NCBI RefSeq assembly: GCF_029525555.1
Contig: NZ_JAPDHZ010000003.1
Span: forward strand, 1,302,001-1,366,000
DNA: 64,000 nt
Origin: Cohnella ginsengisoli
GTDB taxonomy: Bacteria > Bacillota > Bacilli > Paenibacillales > Paenibacillaceae
Direction: 5' to 3'
Below the pieces are notes generated by a model. The model searched no databases and was not told the DNA's origin. It saw only the letters and a list, made by a program, of their open reading frames with translations. Shown here in pieces: positions 28,747 through 36,752 of this stretch (positions are counted from its first letter, which is position 1; every line of letters starts with the position of its first letter). The translations under genes were made by a program, and so were the position numbers.

Positions 28747-29463
28747 AGCGAAAAGCGGCAGTCCAACATCGCCTGTCGCTCTTCGCAGCCGGACGGATGT
28801 ATCGTCTGTGGACCCGGGAGCCGTTATTTCCGCTCATCGGGTCCATATGGCTCGACTTCGGACTCGGGATGTACGATTCCTGAGCCGAAGATGCCTTTCA
28901 GCCGCCGGGATGCAGGGACTCCGGGATGCCGCATAGCGGCTGGGTCCGATGAGCGTCCGATCGCGCGGCGATCAGTCACCATAGCGGCTGCGGTGTCCAT
29001 TCGATGCGGCGTGCGCTTTTGCGCCACGCTGTGAGCGGACCCGAGAGCCGCTATTTCCAGTTTTCGGGCAATTCCTGTACAAAGAACGTGACATCATAGC
29101 CGGCATTAGGACCCATTTGCTCCGATCGGCGCAGTCCGGCGTCTCAGGGGGATGGGCGTTAATGCCTTTTTTGCTGCGCTCATCGGCAGTTACACGGTTT
29201 TTCCGTGCAATTCCGTTCCTTCTGGCACTTTCTGCAGCAGTAACACGGTTTTTCCGTGCAATTCTGTTCCATCTGGCGCTTTCTGCGGCAGTTACAAGGT
29301 TTTTCCGTGCAACTCCGCTTTCTAATGGACCGTTTTACTCGACTACGGACTCAGCAGCCGCTTTTTCTCGGTGAAGCCGCTATCCGGCCGCCGAACCGTT
29401 GAATAGCGGCTCCCCGGGCCGATGGGCGGACGATCGTATGGCTTCTGCGCAAAATGGCGGCTA
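28747..29463. other. Gene-free region made of repeat-derived sequence
   Basis: About 720 bases between two convergent genes. It contains the 51-bp array at 29186-29335 and several scattered copies or fragments of AGCCGCTATT or its complement (for example near 28820, 28933, 28982, 29051, 29380 and 29402). No open frame here has a ribosome site or family resemblance. Confidence 0.6.
29186..29335. repeat. Tandem array, 51-bp unit, three copies
   Basis: The hairpin word CACGGTTTTTCCGTG (third copy CAAGGTTTTTCCGTG) starts at 29192, 29243 and 29294, an exact 51-base period. Each unit continues with CAATTCCGTTCC-like sequence, then TCTGGC, CTTTCTGC and GCAGT. The hairpin has a 5-bp stem and a T5 loop. 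Confidence 0.88.
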
Positions 29464-29787
29464 CTACCCGTTCGGCCCAAGCCCTTCCTCGATCGCGACT
29501 TCGCATGCCTGCAAGTGGGCAATCGCATCCTCGAGCGGCGTCTCTACGATGAAGCATAAATCCGCAGAGCCCGGCGTCGGCGCAAAGGCCTTCGGTTCGA
29601 ACTCCTTGTTGCGCTCGTGCAGATTGATCTTCTGACGCCCAAACTTCAGCGCGTAACGCCCCCCGGCGAAGCGCACTATTTCCATGCCGAGCACCCTGCC
29701 GTAGAACGCTGCCGCTGGCTCGATATCCGCCACCGTCAACACAAGATGATCAAGCCGGTCCACTACGATTCTTGTTGCTTGTCCCAA
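29464..29787 (-). CDS. Glyoxalase/VOC-family protein, C-terminally truncated
   Basis: 107 residues from a TTG start at 29787 (GGAG at ten bases). The vicinal-oxygen-chelate fold is clear: DRLDHLVLTVADIEPAAAFY, RVLGMEIVRF, KFGRQKINLHE (metal ligands His and Glu region) and GSADLCFIVE. Relatives continue about 20 residues with a DPDGNLIEIS-type last strand that supplies the final metal-ligand Glu. Here the frame stops right after LGPNG, and repeat-derived sequence follows. The enzyme is probably impaired. Substrate unknown. Confidence 0.7.
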   Translation of the reverse strand: MGQATRIVVDRLDHLVLTVADIEPAAAFYGRVLGMEIVRFAGGRYALKFGRQKINLHERNKEFEPKAFAPTPGSADLCFIVETPLEDAIAHLQACEVAIEEGLGPNG

Positions 29788-30060
29788 CGTATCGTCACTC
29801 CTCGCTCCTGGATCTCTCGCTCCAACGCCGCTCGACTCTGCCGTTTTTCAACTCCTATATTACTCTATAGACTTTACTACGACGCTCTCTCCCGCCTCAT
29901 GCATCAATATTGCTTTATACAGCCCTACTCCGACGCTCTCCTCCCACTAGCGCCTTATCTTATTTGTTACTCTACATGGCACCCTGTCCCAAAATCAGAC
30001 GTCATACTCACACTTTCTGTCCATGATCTCCGCTCCCACCTTCGCAGAGCCCCCCCTTCA
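29788..30060. other. Pyrimidine-rich spacer, no gene recognised
   Basis: About 270 bases with a strong C/T bias on the plus strand and short phrases such as GACGCTCTC recurring. No supported gene. Confidence 0.4.
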
Positions 30061-30063
30061 ACG

Positions 30064-30092
30064 ACAAAAACCGCCCCAACCGGAGCGGTCCC
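30064..30092 (-). terminator. Intrinsic terminator after the DUF1861 gene
   Basis: Stem CCGCCCC/GGAGCGG (7 bp with one G-U in the minus-strand RNA) with an AACC loop, followed on the minus strand by TTTTTG. It lies about 75 bases past the stop. Confidence 0.7.
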
Positions 30093-30165
30093 TGACACTC
30101 GCCTTGCTCTTGCCAACTCTAATACCTGTTCTTGATAACGCGCATGCCTTGCACTCGCAAACCCT

Positions 30166-31113
30166 TTACGCCTCGTACTCGACGAACGGGTCCTCGATGA
30201 CGATCCGCGCGGCCTCGGCGTCGCTGACGCCGGTGTACAGGGTCGCGGTGCCGTCGCCGTTGCGGCGCAGCCCGCCGCTGAACAGCACGTCCTCGAGGTC
30301 TGGCCGCTTGGCCGGGCCTTCGGGGAACAGGCTGCGCGTGGCGATCATCTTGAGCGGCGTGTGCGCGCGGGTCGCGGGATCGAGCGCGAACACCATCGGG
30401 TAGTAGTGCCGGATGTTGCCGTAGTCCATCCAAGCGACATGCCCGAGCACGCCAAGCTTGCCGTTGTTCAGCAGATGGACCTCGTTGGCGCCGCCCCACT
30501 CGACCTTAAGAAATTGACCCTTAAGCACCTCGGCGTTCGCCATCAGGTCCTCGGTCAGCTCGTCGAGATCGGAGATCTCGGCGTAGCCGATCATCGCCCG
30601 CGCGTCGCCGACGGGCATCGGCCGCGTGAAGACGCCGATACGGCCGTTCTGCTGGTCGATGAGACGCACGTCCTTCATCGTCAGCGGCCCCTGAGCGAAC
30701 TCCCGCAGCTCGCGAACGCGGTAGCCGCGATAGAACACCGTGCGCCACGTCGTGACGTAGTGGGGATCGTCGGGATCGAAAAACACCTGAACGCCGCCGA
30801 GCACGAGCTCGCCGCGGACGAAGGTAAAGAAAGGATCCTGAAGTTCAAAGACGGGCGCGCCCTCGCGCGGCGTCCACTTCCCGTTTTCTCCACGAAAAAC
30901 ATGATGGAAGAACGTTCGCTCGCGCGGTCTTCGACCCGGCCGGCGATGACCCACTCCCCCTTCGTCGAGGAACGGCGCGGTGACGTTATACACGTCGCGT
31001 CTGCCCACTCCGGCGAAAAACAGCTTTTCGCCCCTGGCGTCCGTACCTTTGAGGCGGAACTCCTTGAGCAGTTCGACGCATGATTTGGCTTGCTGTGCGG
31101 ATGCTTGGATCAT
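30166..31113 (-). CDS. DUF1861 family beta-propeller protein, glycosidase-like; two compensating indels
   Basis: 315 residues from ATG 31113 (MIQASAQQAKSC; GGAGG eleven bases upstream). The family pattern includes FAGVGRRDVYNVTAPF, DPDDPHYVTTWRTVFYRG and YPMVFALDP. It resembles GH130-type beta-propellers, but no function is established to my knowledge. Two indels cancel out: C5 at 30956-30960 has one base too many and A5 at 30895-30899 one too few. Between them the printed frame gives a nonsense stretch; the other frame gives EWVIAGRVEDRASERSS, the conserved family segment. It is followed by a terminator and stands alone. Confidence 0.75.
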   Translation of the reverse strand: MIQASAQQAKSCVELLKEFRLKGTDARGEKLFFAGVGRRDVYNVTAPFLDEGGVGHRRPGRRPRERTFFHHVFRGENGKWTPREGAPVFELQDPFFTFVRGELVLGGVQVFFDPDDPHYVTTWRTVFYRGYRVRELREFAQGPLTMKDVRLIDQQNGRIGVFTRPMPVGDARAMIGYAEISDLDELTEDLMANAEVLKGQFLKVEWGGANEVHLLNNGKLGVLGHVAWMDYGNIRHYYPMVFALDPATRAHTPLKMIATRSLFPEGPAKRPDLEDVLFSGGLRRNGDGTATLYTGVSDAEAARIVIEDPFVEYEA

Positions 31114-31215
31114 AGGCGTGAATTCCTCCAGACTCCGTCCCGTGGAGAACACCATGTTTCTCTATATTGTAATGTGGTAACGGCTGCATTGGCGCGTGCA
31201 TCGGTGCCCATTTTT

Positions 31216-32211
31216 TTATTGAAACAGGCTCAATACCGCGTAGATGGCCGCCGCGATCAGGGCCGAGATCGGGATCGTGATGATCCACGTCATGATGATT
31301 CGGCCGGCCATGTCCCAGCGAACGCTCGAGAAGCGCTTTGCCGCGCCGACCCCGAGGATCGAGGAAGTAATCGCGTGCGTCGTGCTCACGGGCAGATGGG
31401 TGAGCGTCGCGGTGAAGATGACCGCCGCGGAGCTCGCGTCCGCCGAGAAGCCGTTGATCGGCTCGATCTTGAAAATCTTCGTGCCCATCGTCTTGATGAT
31501 CTTCCAGCCGCCGACCGACGTCCCGAGCGCCATCGCGAGCGCCGCGGAGATCTTGACCCAGAGCGGCACTTCAAGATGATCCTGCCAGCCCGCGGATACG
31601 AGCGCCAGCGTAATGATGCCCATCGCCTTCTGCGCATCGTTCGTGCCATGGGTGAACGACTGCAGCCCCGCGGTCAGAATCTGCCCGGTCCGGAACACCT
31701 TGTTCACATGATGCGGGCTCGTCCTCGCGAAGAGATGCTTCAGCAAGAACATAATTATATACCCCAAAATGAACGCGATGATTGGCGAAAGGAGCAATCC
31801 AAGCACGATTGTCGAAAATCCGCCCACATTTATGCCGTCCCAGCCCTCGGAGGTGACCGCCGCGCCGGCCAGCGCGCCGATCAGCGCGTGCGAGGAGGAC
31901 GACGGAATGCCCTTCCACCAGGTGATCAAATTCCAGATGATGGCCGCGATCAGCGTCGCGATGACGACCGTCAGCCCGTGCTCCAGCTTGAACGGGTCCG
32001 TCACCTTGCCCCCGATCGTCTTGGCGACCCCGGTAAAGACAAGCGCGCCGACCAGGTTCATGACCGCAGCGAGCAGGATGGCCACGCGAGGCTTGAGCGC
32101 CCGGGTGGATACGGAGGTGGCTATGGCGTTCGCCGTGTCGTGAAAGCCGTTGATAAAGTCGAACCCCAGCGCCAGGATGACGATGATGACGACTAATATG
32201 GTGTTATCCAT
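31216..32211 (-). CDS. pit: Low-affinity inorganic phosphate transporter, Pit family
   Basis: 331 residues, an integral membrane protein with about ten helices. Both signature repeats of the family are visible: GFHDTANAIATSVSTRAL in the first half and HGTNDAQKAMGIITLAL in the second. These transporters move metal-phosphate or phosphate with protons. It lies 29 bases downstream of the DUF47 gene, the same order as ykaA-pit in Bacillus. No frameshift seen. Confidence 0.92.
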   Translation of the reverse strand: MDNTILVVIIVILALGFDFINGFHDTANAIATSVSTRALKPRVAILLAAVMNLVGALVFTGVAKTIGGKVTDPFKLEHGLTVVIATLIAAIIWNLITWWKGIPSSSSHALIGALAGAAVTSEGWDGINVGGFSTIVLGLLLSPIIAFILGYIIMFLLKHLFARTSPHHVNKVFRTGQILTAGLQSFTHGTNDAQKAMGIITLALVSAGWQDHLEVPLWVKISAALAMALGTSVGGWKIIKTMGTKIFKIEPINGFSADASSAAVIFTATLTHLPVSTTHAITSSILGVGAAKRFSSVRWDMAGRIIMTWIITIPISALIAAAIYAVLSLFQ

Positions 32212-32240
32212 GCGATGTATTCAGTCCTGTCCCGGGCGCA

Positions 32241-32856
32241 TCAAGAATTGCGCATAATAATGGATTGCAGCGTGTTGGCGACGTCCTCGCAGGAATCCGT
32301 CGTCTGCTCGAGGCGCTCGTAGATCTCCTTGAGCTTGATCAGCTCGATCGGATCCGTGACGTTCAGGAACAGCGTCTTCACGCTTTCGCGCAGCAGGTCG
32401 TCGCCTTCGTTCTCCAGCTCGTTCAGCTTCACGCAATGCGTCTGGATCGCGAGCAGCTTCTTCTGGCCGAGCAGGTAGATCGCCGACTTGATCTCGACGG
32501 CCGAACGGTTCAGGCAGTCCGCGAATTTGCGGATGTTGCCGTCGGGCTTTTTCACGTGATACATATCGAATCGGGAAGCGACGGCCTCGATGCCGTCCAG
32601 CACGTCGTCCAGCAGCTTGGTCAGCTCCAAAATATCCTCGCGTTCGATCGGCGTGATGAACGTCTTGTTCAGCTCGGTAATGATCAGGTGCGCGAATTGG
32701 TCGCCGCGGTGCTCGTAATCCTTCATTTCCTTGGAAAACGCGCTCGGATCGGGAATTTCGCTGCCAACGGCGGACAGGAACCGTTCGGTCGTCTCCATAA
32801 TCAAATCGGCCATATCCTCGAGCGTTTTAAAAAAAATGTCTTTTTTTTCGGAACAC
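32241..32856 (-). CDS. DUF47 (PhoU-like) protein, YkaA type; one +1 frameshift
   Basis: About 204 residues, matching the length of Bacillus YkaA. The true start is probably GTG 32856, seven bases after AAGGGG, giving VFRKKDIFFKTLEDMADLI once T8 at 32841-32848 is read as T7. The intact frame otherwise begins only at MADLI. It is all helical, with PhoU-like acidic and histidine motifs (EMKDYEHRGDQ, LLDDVLDGIEAV, NEGDDLLRE, YERLEQTTDSCEDVA). DUF47 proteins control or assist the Pit transporter encoded next to them, probably at the inner face of the membrane. Confidence 0.88.
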
Positions 32857-33208
32857 GTTTAAGCCCCTTCTTTCACCAATGGATGCCTAGATTTTGCATG
32901 CTTCGTCACGTGTTTACACAGCGATGACACAAATTGCCTAACATATTTTATCACAGCGGACAAGCATGGTATAGAGTCTGGCAAGGCAAGGATTACGATT
33001 AGTTTTGCCTTCCACCGATCTTCTAATCCGTCCAGGCCCGCTGCGGCGGACAATTCGTCGCTCCCTTCCCGGATTTTTGAACAAGATCCGCGGAATATTG
33101 CCTTTAAGGTGTACGGCTCTATTACTATACTTATAACCATTGTAGAGGCGCCGGCTTAAAACGGATTGAAAATGACCCGACCGCGCGCTTAAAAAAGGAG
33201 CGACTGCC
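32857..33208. other. Divergent promoter region between ykaA-pit and the acetylesterase gene
   Basis: About 350 bases without a gene. Near 33126-33131 TATACT may be the -10 of the plus-strand gene; no strong -35 is present. No recognisable pho box or riboswitch. Confidence 0.35.
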
Positions 33209-34318
33209 ATGACGGATATTCCGCTTCAACTAGACTTCGGGAGCGCGCCGCCCGCCCCCGGCTTCGCCAAAGCGGACGCGGACTGCCGCTATGCCGCCGA
33301 ACGAGGCTACGGCTTCGAAGAGGCTGGGGTCGTCACGGCGCGCGACCGCGGCGAGCCGGGCCCGCTGAAGCGCGACCTGTGCATTCCTGCCGGCGCGGTC
33401 TTCAGGGTCGATCTGCCCGACGGCAACTACGCGGTATCGCTGCTGAGCGGAGACCCCATCGCGCCTTCCAGCACGTTCGTGACCGCGTCGCCGCGACGGC
33501 CCGTGCTGCGGCGTCTCGACTTACCCGCCGGCCAATTCGCGCGAGAGTCGTTCGCCGTTCACGTTCGCGGCGGTTGCTTGCGGCTCGCCTTTTCGGGCGA
33601 AGCGCCGCGTCTGAACGCGCTGGAAATCGCTCCTGCGCCCGAGTCGATCACGCTGTATCTCGCGGGCGACTCGACCGTGACCGATCAGCCCGAGGACGGC
33701 TTCCCCTATGCGGGCTGGGGACAAATGCTTCAGCGCTTCTTCAAGCACGATGTCGCGGTCGCCAATTACGCCGTCTCGGGTCGCAGCTCGAAGAGCTTCG
33801 CCGGCGAAGGCCGCTTGGACGAGATCGCGGCCAAGCTGCGCGCGGGAGACTGGCTGTTCGTCCAATTCGGGCACAACGACCAGAAATCGGACGAAGCGCG
33901 GCATACGGATCCCGGCTCGACTTACAAGCTTCATCTAAAAATGTACATCGAGGCGGCCCGCGAACGCGGCGCCCATCCCGTGCTGGTCACGCCCGTGCAC
34001 CGGAGAAAGTTCGCGCCGGGCGGCGCCTTGCTCGATACGCATGGCGCGTACGTCGAAGCGGTCCGCGAGCTGGCCGCGGACGAAGGCGTCCCGCTCGTCG
34101 ACCTGGCCGCGATGAGCGCGCGCCTCTTCGAGTCGCTCGGACCGAGCGGCACCGAGTCGCTGTTCATGCACGGCGCGCCGGGCGAGTTCGCGAACTATCC
34201 CGCCGGCGTCGCCGACGACACGCACTTCCAGGAGCGCGGCGCCGAGGCCGTCGCGGCGCTCGTCGTCCAGCGCGTGCGGGAGCTGGCGCTGGCCCCGCTG
34301 TTTCTGTACTTGCGCTGA
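33209..34318 (+). CDS. SGNH/GDSL hydrolase, rhamnogalacturonan acetylesterase type
   Basis: 369 residues from ATG 33209 (AAAGGAG upstream). Residues 1-145 form a beta-rich N-terminal domain (DFGSAPPAPGF, KRDLCIPAGAVFRVDLPDGNY) of the kind that precedes such esterases. The catalytic domain has block I AGDSTV (Ser nucleophile), SGRSSKSF, block III GHND and block V DDTHF, which supplies Asp and His. It removes acetyl groups from the rhamnogalacturonan backbone of pectin. There is no signal peptide, so it probably acts on imported oligosaccharides. Confidence 0.88.
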   Translation: MTDIPLQLDFGSAPPAPGFAKADADCRYAAERGYGFEEAGVVTARDRGEPGPLKRDLCIPAGAVFRVDLPDGNYAVSLLSGDPIAPSSTFVTASPRRPVLRRLDLPAGQFARESFAVHVRGGCLRLAFSGEAPRLNALEIAPAPESITLYLAGDSTVTDQPEDGFPYAGWGQMLQRFFKHDVAVANYAVSGRSSKSFAGEGRLDEIAAKLRAGDWLFVQFGHNDQKSDEARHTDPGSTYKLHLKMYIEAARERGAHPVLVTPVHRRKFAPGGALLDTHGAYVEAVRELAADEGVPLVDLAAMSARLFESLGPSGTESLFMHGAPGEFANYPAGVADDTHFQERGAEAVAALVVQRVRELALAPLFLYLR

Positions 34319-34362
34319 GTCCTGGCTGCCATGAGTGTATAGACGCCCTTTTTTAGCGCGCG

Positions 34363-34402
34363 AAAAGCCGCAACGATAGCGGCTTTCGCTAATCGTTGCG
34401 GC
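34363..34402 (+). terminator. Terminator region with two competing stems
   Basis: An outer 11-bp inverted repeat (34367-34377 with 34392-34402) overlaps an inner AGCCGC/GCGGCT stem (34366-34371 with 34379-34384) followed by TTTCGCT. It separates the esterase gene from the convergent LLM gene. Confidence 0.5.
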
Positions 34403-34452
34403 CGAGATGGCGCATCATTTTCAAGAACCGCCGCTAAAAGTTGATCCGAAAC

Positions 34453-35514
34453 TCAAACCCGCTGCAGCGTCAACGGCCGATCGCTCCACACCGTGCTCGG
34501 GATCTCCCGACGCAGCACCGGCATGACGTCCGCGGCGAACCGCTCCACCTGCTCGCGCTGCTCGGATTCGGTCAGCCCGTCGACGCTGATCGCCAGCACC
34601 TGGTTGCCGAAACCCTCGTAGTAGCGCAGCACCTTCTCGATCACGCTGTCCGCGCTGCCGACGAGCGCCGACCCGCGCTCGATCGTGTCCTCGAGACCCG
34701 TGAACGGCGATTGGTTGTGCTGCGACGAAGCCGTCGCGTTGAAGGCGTCGTAGTAGGGCCGAAACCGCCGGATCGCCTCCTCCTTCGTATCGGCCAGATA
34801 GAGCTGGCCTGCGCCGGCGCCGACGAGCGCGTCCTTCGGATCGTGGCCATAATACGCCCATCTCTCGCGGTAATGGTCGATCAGCGCCTGATACTTGGCC
34901 ATCGGATGGAACGTGTTGGACGAGAAGATCGGCTCGCCATACTTCGCCGCCAGCTCCGTCGAGAGCGAACTCGACGCGCTGCCATGCCAGACGGGAATCC
35001 GCTTTTGAAAAGGTCTCGGATAGGTCGTCACCTCGCTGAGGGGCGGACGGTATTTGCCTTCCCAGGTCACCTTCTCCTCCGTCCAAAGCCGCTTCAGCAG
35101 CGCGTACCGCTCAGCAAGCGACTCCCATTGCTCCTCCTCCCCGATGCCGAACAACGGATAGTGGCGGGGATCGTTGCCTTTGCCGATGATGAGCTCGAGC
35201 CGACCGCCGGAGAGATGGTCGAGCGTGGCATAATCCTCGGCGACGCGCACCGGATCGAGCACGCTCAGCACCGTCACCGTCGTCAGCAGCCGGATGCGCG
35301 ACGTGCGCGCGGCGACGGCGGTCAGCACGACGGCCGGCGACGACGACAAGAACGGCTCGCCGTGCCGCTCCCCTACGCCATAGGCGTCGAAGCCTAAATT
35401 CTCTGCCAGCGCGGCCTGCTTCAACACGTTTTGAAACTTCTCCTGGTCGGTCAGCGTCTCCCCGGTCACCGCGTTCGGAATGTTCATCAGCAGGCTGAAT
35501 AAAGCAAATTTCAT
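34453..35514 (-). CDS. LLM-class flavin-dependent monooxygenase (luciferase-like)
   Basis: 353 residues from ATG 35514, which follows GAGGAGG. A TIM-barrel FMN-dependent oxidoreductase: LAENLGFDAYGVGERHG, PAVVLTAVAARTSRIRLLTTVTVL, DYATLDHLSGGRLELIIGKG and the C-terminal GSADSVIEKVLRYY are family landmarks. Members oxidise alkanesulfonates, aliphatic amines or other small molecules using reduced FMN. No flavin reductase or sulfur gene is adjacent, so the substrate is open. It is transcribed alone. Confidence 0.88.
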   Translation of the reverse strand: MKFALFSLLMNIPNAVTGETLTDQEKFQNVLKQAALAENLGFDAYGVGERHGEPFLSSSPAVVLTAVAARTSRIRLLTTVTVLSVLDPVRVAEDYATLDHLSGGRLELIIGKGNDPRHYPLFGIGEEEQWESLAERYALLKRLWTEEKVTWEGKYRPPLSEVTTYPRPFQKRIPVWHGSASSSLSTELAAKYGEPIFSSNTFHPMAKYQALIDHYRERWAYYGHDPKDALVGAGAGQLYLADTKEEAIRRFRPYYDAFNATASSQHNQSPFTGLEDTIERGSALVGSADSVIEKVLRYYEGFGNQVLAISVDGLTESEQREQVERFAADVMPVLRREIPSTVWSDRPLTLQRV

Positions 35515-35779
35515 GGCGGACCTCCTCGGGAATGGCATCAGCTCGAATCCTTTTATTATTCCAGGTAATTTAGTCAGATTTACAAATGGATGCACCTACT
35601 ATACGCCCAGCCGAGTCGCAGCGTCTAATAGAGTTTTCCAATACATCGATCGCTAAAATAGAAGATTGCGATTTGAATCGAGTTTGTTAATCCTTCGATT
35701 CGATTATTCGATTAGACCCGGGCGGAGCCGGGTGATAGATTCTCTAGTAAACGAGCATCGATTAAGGAGGAATCGCGAC

Positions 35780-36628
35780 GTGATCATCGATTTTCGCATG
35801 AAGCCGCCGATCCCCGCATGGGAACCGTTGTTTGCGGAAGGCAAGAATGCGCTCAGCCGCTTATTGAATCTGAAGGGGCTCGAGCCCGTGCGGTCGGAAA
35901 CGCTGGACGAGGTCATCCGCGAAGGCGAAGCGCTGGGCTTCGCCCACTCGGTCATCATGGGACGAGGCAGCGAGCCTGGGTCGTCGAACGAGGAGTTGGC
36001 CGCCTTCCTGGCGAGCCGCACGGACGACCGGTTCATCGGATTTATCGGCGCGGATAGCCCGGAGGTGGCCGGAGCCGTGGCAGTCATCGAGCAATTTGCG
36101 GCGACCGGACTGTTTCGCGGCGTATCGATCAATCCCGCCGTCTTGCAGCCGCGCGTCCCGGTCGGCGATCCTTCCTGGGATCCGATCTTCGTAGCGTGCC
36201 TGAAGCATGGGCTTCCGCTGTCCATTACGCTGAGCGGATTTCTCGGCCTCGTCGGCTCGCAGGTCGACTACGACTACGCCAGACCGGGCGGTCTCGCGCG
36301 GGCGGCGCTGGCTTATCCCGATTTGAAAATCATCATCTCGCACGGCGCCTGGCCCTTCGTCTCCGAAGCGATCTCGCTCGCGATCTTCTGTCCGAACGTC
36401 TATCTGTCCCCGGACTTGTACCTCGGCTTCCCCGGCAGCAAGCTGTATGTAGAGGCGGCCAATTTTCAGTTGAGCGACCGGATCCTGTTCGGCACCTGCT
36501 ACCCCAACGTTCCTTACGATTTCGCCTTGTCCCATTTCCGAAGCCAGGAATGGAAGGAAGGCGTGCTCGAGCGGATTTTGTATCGAAACGGCGCCGAACT
36601 GCTCGGCTTGCCTTATTCATTCGAATGA
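35780..36628 (+). CDS. Amidohydrolase family protein (amidohydrolase 2 type)
   Basis: 282 residues from a GTG at 35780 (MIIDFRMKPP), nine bases after AAGGAGG. A TIM-barrel metal hydrolase: DFRMKPP replaces the classical DxHxHP strand-1 motif, and ISHGAWPFVSEA gives the later His. FGTCYPNVPYDFAL stands where relatives have a GSDYP-type strand, so the last Asp ligand is not obvious. The C-terminus ILYRNGAELLGL is the usual ending. Relatives are hydrolases or non-oxidative decarboxylases. The weakened metal motifs make catalytic activity uncertain. Confidence 0.75.
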   Translation: MIIDFRMKPPIPAWEPLFAEGKNALSRLLNLKGLEPVRSETLDEVIREGEALGFAHSVIMGRGSEPGSSNEELAAFLASRTDDRFIGFIGADSPEVAGAVAVIEQFAATGLFRGVSINPAVLQPRVPVGDPSWDPIFVACLKHGLPLSITLSGFLGLVGSQVDYDYARPGGLARAALAYPDLKIIISHGAWPFVSEAISLAIFCPNVYLSPDLYLGFPGSKLYVEAANFQLSDRILFGTCYPNVPYDFALSHFRSQEWKEGVLERILYRNGAELLGLPYSFE

Positions 36629-36640
36629 TGCGAGAAGAGA

Positions 36641-36676
36641 AAAGCCGCCGCAGGATCGCTCCCGCGGCGGCTTTTT
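36641..36676. terminator. Bidirectional terminator between the amidohydrolase and GH9 genes
   Basis: An 8-bp GC stem (36644-36651 with 36664-36671), flanked by AAA on the left and TTTTT on the right. It can serve the plus-strand gene just upstream and the convergent GH9 gene ending at 36753. Confidence 0.8.
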
Positions 36677-36752
36677 CGCGCATGTCGCACCAATTTCTCT
36701 GCTTCATTCCAGCTTCGGATTCGTCCGATCTCCCGGACGCCCCTCCGAACCT

